From Gemmatimonadota bacterium (GTDB taxonomy: Bacteria; Gemmatimonadota; Gemmatimonadetes; Gemmatimonadales; GWC2-71-9), in NCBI GenBank assembly GCA_003221075.1, contig QHUF01000063.1, positions 1 to 8,050 on the forward strand: a DNA stretch of 8,050 nucleotides, read 5' to 3'. Below, one piece after another: positions 5,790 to 8,050 of this stretch. The position numbers and the translations under genes were made by a program. How positions within the stretch are numbered: the first letter of the stretch is position 1; each line of letters begins with the position of its first letter. The notes below the pieces were generated by a model that was not told where the DNA came from, did not search any database, and saw only the letters and a list, made by a program, of their open reading frames with translations.

Positions 5790-5870
5790 GGGAGGCCTCG
5801 AAGGGGAGTTGGTCGGTCGGTTGTTCTACACTCCCTCGTCGCGGTCGCCCCGCGCCAAAAGTCATAACTT

Positions 5871-6575
5871 CTACGAGCGCATGATCACCTGTTGGGCGAG
5901 TACCACGCCGGCAACCACACTCATCACCGCTGCGCCGACGTGGAGCATCGTTGCCCACCGCGCACTTCGCTCAGCGGCCACCCGCACGAGCACCGATAAT
6001 GTCAACGACACGCCGAGCATTCCGACGATCGTCCCGGCGCTGAACGCCGCGAAGTAGACGAGCCGCGACATCGTATCGGGTACCGCCGCGACGAGCAGCG
6101 CGGCAATGGCGCCACTCCCCGCCAGTCCGTGCGCAATGCCGAAGCCGAGCGATCGCCGCGCGTCGACCATCGCGTGCGTGTGCCCGTGGCTCGGATCGGC
6201 GCCGTGACTGTGCAGGTGGAAATGCGGAGCAGCAGCGGCGTGGACGTGAGCGTGCATGTGCCAGCGGCCGCGCACGTAGCGCCAGATCACGAGCGTCCCC
6301 AACAGGATGAGGAGGCCAGCGACGAGCAGTTCCGCCGCCGGCCAAAGCCCCGCGGGCAGCTGCACCCCCAGCGCGATGATCAGTAACGCCACCGCGCCGA
6401 CCGTGACCGTATGCCCAAGTCCCCAGATCAGCCCCAGGTGGCCGGCGCTCCACAGGCGCCTCCCGCCAGGTCTTGTCGCCAGGGTGGAGACGGCCGCAAG
6501 ATGGTCTGGCTCAAAGGCATGCCTGAGGCCCAGAAGTCCGCCGATCGCCAGAACGGCTACAATGGAAGGCGTCAT
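5871..6575 (-). CDS. NicO/UreH-HupE-like nickel/cobalt transporter with a His-rich loop
   Basis: Inner-membrane protein, 234 residues from the ATG at 6575. The first membrane helix carries GLRHAFEPDHLAAVSTL, which contains the HX4DH metal motif of nickel/cobalt transporters (H19, D24, H25). The second has GLGHT (H55). A cytoplasmic or periplasmic loop at about 106-134 has 11 histidines in 29 residues, followed by GIAHGLAGSGA (about 146-156), typical of the UreH/HupE/NicO group. Further hydrophobic stretches lie near 57-70, 81-98, 156-165, 172-196 and 209-228. It may take up Ni2+/Co2+ or export it; direction cannot be read from sequence, and no urease, hydrogenase or cobalamin gene is nearby. 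A TTG at 6584 is the alternative start. Neither has a Shine-Dalgarno, but TAGATT lies 8 bases before the ATG, compatible with a leaderless mRNA. It is divergent from the sigma-factor gene. Confidence 0.85.
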   Translation of the reverse strand: MTPSIVAVLAIGGLLGLRHAFEPDHLAAVSTLATRPGGRRLWSAGHLGLIWGLGHTVTVGAVALLIIALGVQLPAGLWPAAELLVAGLLILLGTLVIWRYVRGRWHMHAHVHAAAAPHFHLHSHGADPSHGHTHAMVDARRSLGFGIAHGLAGSGAIAALLVAAVPDTMSRLVYFAAFSAGTIVGMLGVSLTLSVLVRVAAERSARWATMLHVGAAVMSVVAGVVLAQQVIMRS

Positions 6576-6629
6576 GTCGCGCAAATCTAACTACAACCTT
6601 TTGTCCTGCTTGCATATCCAACACCGTGC

Positions 6630-7181
6630 ATGCCCAGACAGGTGCTCGAGGACACTCTGACTGCTGACTCCATAGCTGCCGACTCGGCACTCGCGGCAAG
6701 CGGGGACGCCACTGCATTCGAGCGCTTGTACCGGACCCACGTTGCCCGGGTCCATACGCTCGTGCGCCGGATGATCGACGCCGATGAAGCGGACGATGTG
6801 ACGCAGGACGTGTTCATCCGCGCGTGGCAGAAGCTGTCGACGTTCCGCGGCGAATCGGCGTTCGGAACCTGGCTGCACCGGCTGGCGGTGAACGTGGTTT
6901 TGGCCCGGCGGAAGACCGTCGGGATCGAGCGGGGCCGCTTCATCAACGAAGAAGAGCCGCTCGACGGTCTTTCGAGCAAACGGGTGACGCCGGAGCTGTC
7001 GATGGATTTCGAGGAAGCGCTGGCAAGTCTTCCTGAAGGGGCAAGGCAGGTGTTCGTCTTACACGATGTGGAAGGGTATCGTCACGAAGAGATTGCGCGC
7101 ATGCTTGGCGTCGTGCCGGGCACGTCGAAATCGCAGCTGCATCATGCGCGGATGGCGCTGCGGAGGCACTTGGAACGATGA
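6630..7181 (+). CDS. ECF-type RNA polymerase sigma factor (RpoE-like)
   Basis: Sigma factor of 183 residues. Region sigma-2 spans about 30-95, with FERLYRTHVARVHTLVRRM, the DADEADDVTQDVFIRAWQKL core-binding/-10 helix (50-69) and TWLHRLAVNVVLARRK (80-95). An acidic linker follows. Region sigma-4 spans about 128-181: LPEGARQVFVLHDVEGY, then the helix-turn-helix HEEIARMLGVVPGTSKSQL and HHARMALRRHL. The length and the absence of extra domains are normal for an ECF sigma. The next gene, overlapping by ATGA, encodes a zinc-finger anti-sigma factor, so the activity is probably held off by membrane sequestration until an envelope signal. No Shine-Dalgarno precedes the ATG, and a GTG at codon 5 is an alternative. 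Only about 54 bases separate it from the divergent transporter. A GGAA (6564-6567) is present upstream, but I cannot make a convincing ECF promoter of it. Confidence 0.95.
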   Translation: MPRQVLEDTLTADSIAADSALAASGDATAFERLYRTHVARVHTLVRRMIDADEADDVTQDVFIRAWQKLSTFRGESAFGTWLHRLAVNVVLARRKTVGIERGRFINEEEPLDGLSSKRVTPELSMDFEEALASLPEGARQVFVLHDVEGYRHEEIARMLGVVPGTSKSQLHHARMALRRHLER

Positions 7182-7849
7182 ACGATCTGTGGACCAATCG
7201 GCTGTCTGAGTACATCGACGGCGAGCTCGACAACAATGAGCGCGCGAAGCTCGAGGCGCACCTCGCAACCTGCGGGCAGTGCTACGCGACGCTCGCGGAG
7301 CTGCGCCAGGTGGTCACGCGCGCGAAGTCGCTCTCGGACACGCCGCCTGCGACCGACCTGTGGACGGGGATCGCTCGGGAGATTCGCCGTGAGCAGGCAC
7401 CGCCACGACGTGACCGCCTCGTCCGCCGCCGTTTCAGTTTGACCGTCGGGCAGTTACTCACCGCGAGTATCGCGCTGGTGCTGCTCTCGGGTGGCGGCGC
7501 GTGGATGATGCTGCACTCGGGTAGGCAACCGACCAGCACGACGTTCGAGGCGCCGAGTCCCGCGGTTCCGCCGCGGCAGTACCAGAGCGCCCGGTGGAAG
7601 GTGCAGTCGGACATGGCGATCGCGGAGCTCCAGGATGCGCTGTCGGCCAACGAGAGCAAGCTCGACACCGCCACTGTGCGGATCGTGCGCGAGAACCTTG
7701 CGATCATCGATCGCGCGATCGGGCAGGCGCAGCACGCGCTGCGGCGTGATCCGAACAACACGTACCTGAATGTTCATTTGGCAAACACTATGCGACAGAA
7801 GATCGAGCTGCTGCGGCGCGCGAACGCGCTCGCATCCAGCGAGAGCTAG
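7178..7849 (+). CDS. Membrane-bound zinc-finger anti-sigma factor
   Basis: Protein of 223 residues with one membrane helix. The N-terminal cytoplasmic part has the anti-sigma zinc-finger signature YIDGELDNNE followed by H28-x3-C32-x2-C35, which binds the partner sigma factor. A basic stretch (RRDRLVRRR, 77-85) precedes a membrane helix at about 90-112 (LLTASIALVLLSGGGAWMML), consistent with N-terminus inside. The periplasmic part (113-223) has a Pro/Thr/Ser-rich linker and then a long helical section (about 142-218), with LQDALSANESKLD, ENLAIIDRAIGQAQHALRR and TMRQKIELLRRANALA; this is probably the sensory part. The ATG is shared with the sigma stop (ATGA), implying coupled translation and a fixed ratio. 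The periplasmic domain resembles none I can name. Confidence 0.93.
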   Translation: MNDLWTNRLSEYIDGELDNNERAKLEAHLATCGQCYATLAELRQVVTRAKSLSDTPPATDLWTGIAREIRREQAPPRRDRLVRRRFSLTVGQLLTASIALVLLSGGGAWMMLHSGRQPTSTTFEAPSPAVPPRQYQSARWKVQSDMAIAELQDALSANESKLDTATVRIVRENLAIIDRAIGQAQHALRRDPNNTYLNVHLANTMRQKIELLRRANALASSES

Positions 7850-7865
7850 AGAGGAACAGCACGAC

Positions 7866-8050
7866 ATGTTGACGACACTCGCGACATTAGCCGCCGTCAC
7901 ACTCGCTCTCCCGCAACAGGGAGAGGGGCGCGGACAGGGACAGGGACAAGGCAGCGGCGACACGACGGTCGCGGTCCAGCAGGGCGCCCGGCTCGACGTC
8001 AATAACTTCGGCGGCGAGATCGTCGTGCACACCTGGACTCAGAACAACGT
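7866..8050 (+). CDS. Secreted DUF4097-like protein, N-terminal part only
   Basis: The first 61 residues of a gene that runs past the window end. The start MLTTLATLAAVTLALPQQ is a short signal peptide. A Gly/Gln-rich linker (about 19-30) follows, then TTVAVQQGARLDVNNFGG and EIVVHTW. The pattern of a strand, NFGGEI and a VxTW strand is how the repeated-strand DUF4097 (putative adhesin) domain begins. AGAGGAA lies about 10 bases before the ATG and 16 bases separate it from the anti-sigma stop, so it is probably the third gene of the sigma operon and a likely envelope effector or sensor partner. With so little visible, the family call is tentative. Confidence 0.65.
   Translation, partial: MLTTLATLAAVTLALPQQGEGRGQGQGQGSGDTTVAVQQGARLDVNNFGGEIVVHTWTQNN
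7932..7949 (+). repeat. Three tandem GGACAG-type hexamers encoding a Gly-Gln linker
   Basis: GGACAG, GGACAG and GGACAA follow one another in frame in the DUF4097-like gene, encoding three Gly-Gln pairs between the signal peptide and the first strand. The last unit differs by one synonymous base. It is probably a slippage-made flexible linker. Confidence 0.6.

Noticed and set aside
5840..5854. GC hairpin CGCGG-TCGCC-CCGCG between the NicO and barrel genes as a terminator
   Set aside because: The stem is only 5 bp and no T-run follows on the transcribed strand. The genes are more likely read through.

Overview
The window is high-GC bacterial chromosome, densely packed with genes. My best guess at the source is a soil- or sediment-type member of Gemmatimonadota, with Acidobacteriota as the alternative. 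This rests on the gene style: an ECF sigma/anti-sigma pair followed by a secreted DUF4097-like protein, a FabI-like SDR ending in a VDGGE motif, and an outer-membrane barrel. No rRNA, tRNA, CRISPR array or insertion sequence is visible, and no gene-free gap exceeds 100 bases.

Layout. Positions 1-2902 are on the minus strand, read right to left: a broken FabI-like SDR, a CoA-type Nudix hydrolase, a DtxR/MntR-family regulator (mntR) and an Nramp Mn/Fe transporter (mntH, cut by the window start). mntR and mntH overlap by 11 bases. Their promoter carries a perfect TTGACA and a 14-base palindrome, TTAGGCTAGCCTAA, placed over the -10. Together these form a self-regulated manganese uptake module. 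Positions 2926-5175 are on the plus strand: a broken dicarboxylate/amino acid:cation symporter, then a GT2 glycosyltransferase starting in an ATGA overlap. Positions 5172-6575 are again minus: a NicO/UreH-like nickel/cobalt transporter and a small beta-barrel outer-membrane protein. The barrel gene's stop shares a CTAG with the glycosyltransferase stop. Positions 6630-8050 are plus: an ECF sigma factor, its zinc-finger anti-sigma factor (ATGA overlap) and the start of a secreted DUF4097-like protein.

The most notable observation is that the two divergent neighbours around position 2915 are each broken in the middle. The SDR has lost the segment that should carry its catalytic Tyr/Lys. The symporter has lost roughly one transmembrane segment. 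Both changes are out of frame and both leave a length of 3n+1. The symporter lesion puts its 5' half in frame with the glycosyltransferase, making a spurious fused ORF of about 750 residues. Either this is a decaying locus with paired deletions or the assembly has two local errors; the sequence alone cannot decide.

I found no clearly undescribed multi-gene system. The points most worth checking are the paired lesions, the unusual cation-site residues of the symporter, the metal operator, the SD-less divergent starts, and the CTAG-containing heptamer repeat.
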